Assembly: GCA_900547125.1 (NCBI GenBank)
Contig: URFU01000073.1
Coordinates: forward strand, 1 to 11,718
Source: an uncultured Collinsella sp.
GTDB taxonomy: Bacteria; Actinomycetota; Coriobacteriia; Coriobacteriales; Coriobacteriaceae
DNA length: 11,718 nucleotides
Reading direction: 5' to 3'
The position numbers and the translations under genes were made by a program. The notes beneath the pieces were generated by a model, which was not told the DNA's origin, did no database searches, and worked only from the letters and a program-made list of their open reading frames with translations. This document shows, in pieces, positions 11,704-11,718 of this stretch; the first letter of the stretch is position 1; the number at the start of each line of letters is the position of its first letter.

Positions 11704-11718
11704 TATTGATGGGGATGC

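Larger units (their letters stand above)
11401..11718. other. Gene-free region upstream of rplE
   Basis: No frame in these 318 bases resembles a protein; the short frames present are not conserved-looking and lack good starts. In transcription order it holds a 67-base inverted repeat, a 10-base palindrome CACATATGTG (11607-11616), a tandem 8-base repeat, a promoter and a structured leader. No sign of an rplX remnant is seen. Confidence 0.75.

Overview
This window is a housekeeping ribosomal-protein region of a bacterium with moderately high G+C. All sixteen complete r-protein, secretion, translation and tRNA-modification genes, plus one truncated gene at the left edge, lie on the minus strand, so transcription runs from right to left. 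Gene order (rplE-rpsZ-rpsH-rplF-rplR-rpsE-rpmD-rplO-secY-adk-map-infA-rpmJ-rpsM-rpsK-rpsD-rpoA-rplQ-truA) is the fused spc/alpha arrangement of Gram-positive lineages. The zinc-type S14, the four-cysteine Adk lid, rpsD inside the alpha cluster, the Lys/Ala/Glu-rich L17 tail and the SecY N-terminus (MLNGLKNAFRIKELREK) suggest an actinobacterium of the class Coriobacteriia, most likely Collinsella or a relative. That assignment is inference from memory of these families, not a search.

Layout in transcription order. 11718-11401: a 318-base stretch with no gene. It holds a near-perfect 25-base inverted repeat, a short tandem repeat, a good housekeeping promoter and a structured leader in front of rplE; rplX and rplN, which normally lie immediately upstream of rplE, are not there. 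11400-5159: the spc block rplE to map, encoding 50S and 30S proteins, the SecY translocon channel, adenylate kinase and methionine aminopeptidase. Three gaps in this block (rplE-rpsZ, rpsZ-rpsH, rplF-rplR) are unusually wide for an spc operon and each contains stable hairpins without U-tracts. 5158-4836: infA with a candidate promoter. 4835-1676: rpmJ and the alpha block to rplQ, preceded by a 150-base gap with two imperfect hairpins and closed by a textbook intrinsic terminator (1619-1649). 1583-759: truA, possibly driven by a promoter that overlaps the terminator. 597-1: the N-terminal part of a family-2-like glycosyltransferase that runs off the window.

The genes form one growth-related unit: ribosomal subunits, the RNA polymerase alpha subunit, initiation factor 1, the Sec channel, N-terminal methionine removal, tRNA pseudouridylation and adenylate homeostasis. 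I see no mobile-element genes, CRISPR, tRNA or rRNA, and no novel multigene system. The points worth a second look are in the non-coding DNA: the inverted repeat and structured leader upstream of rplE, the hairpins in the operon gaps, and the terminator/promoter overlap before truA. The frequent use of GTG and TTG starts in strongly expressed genes is also notable.
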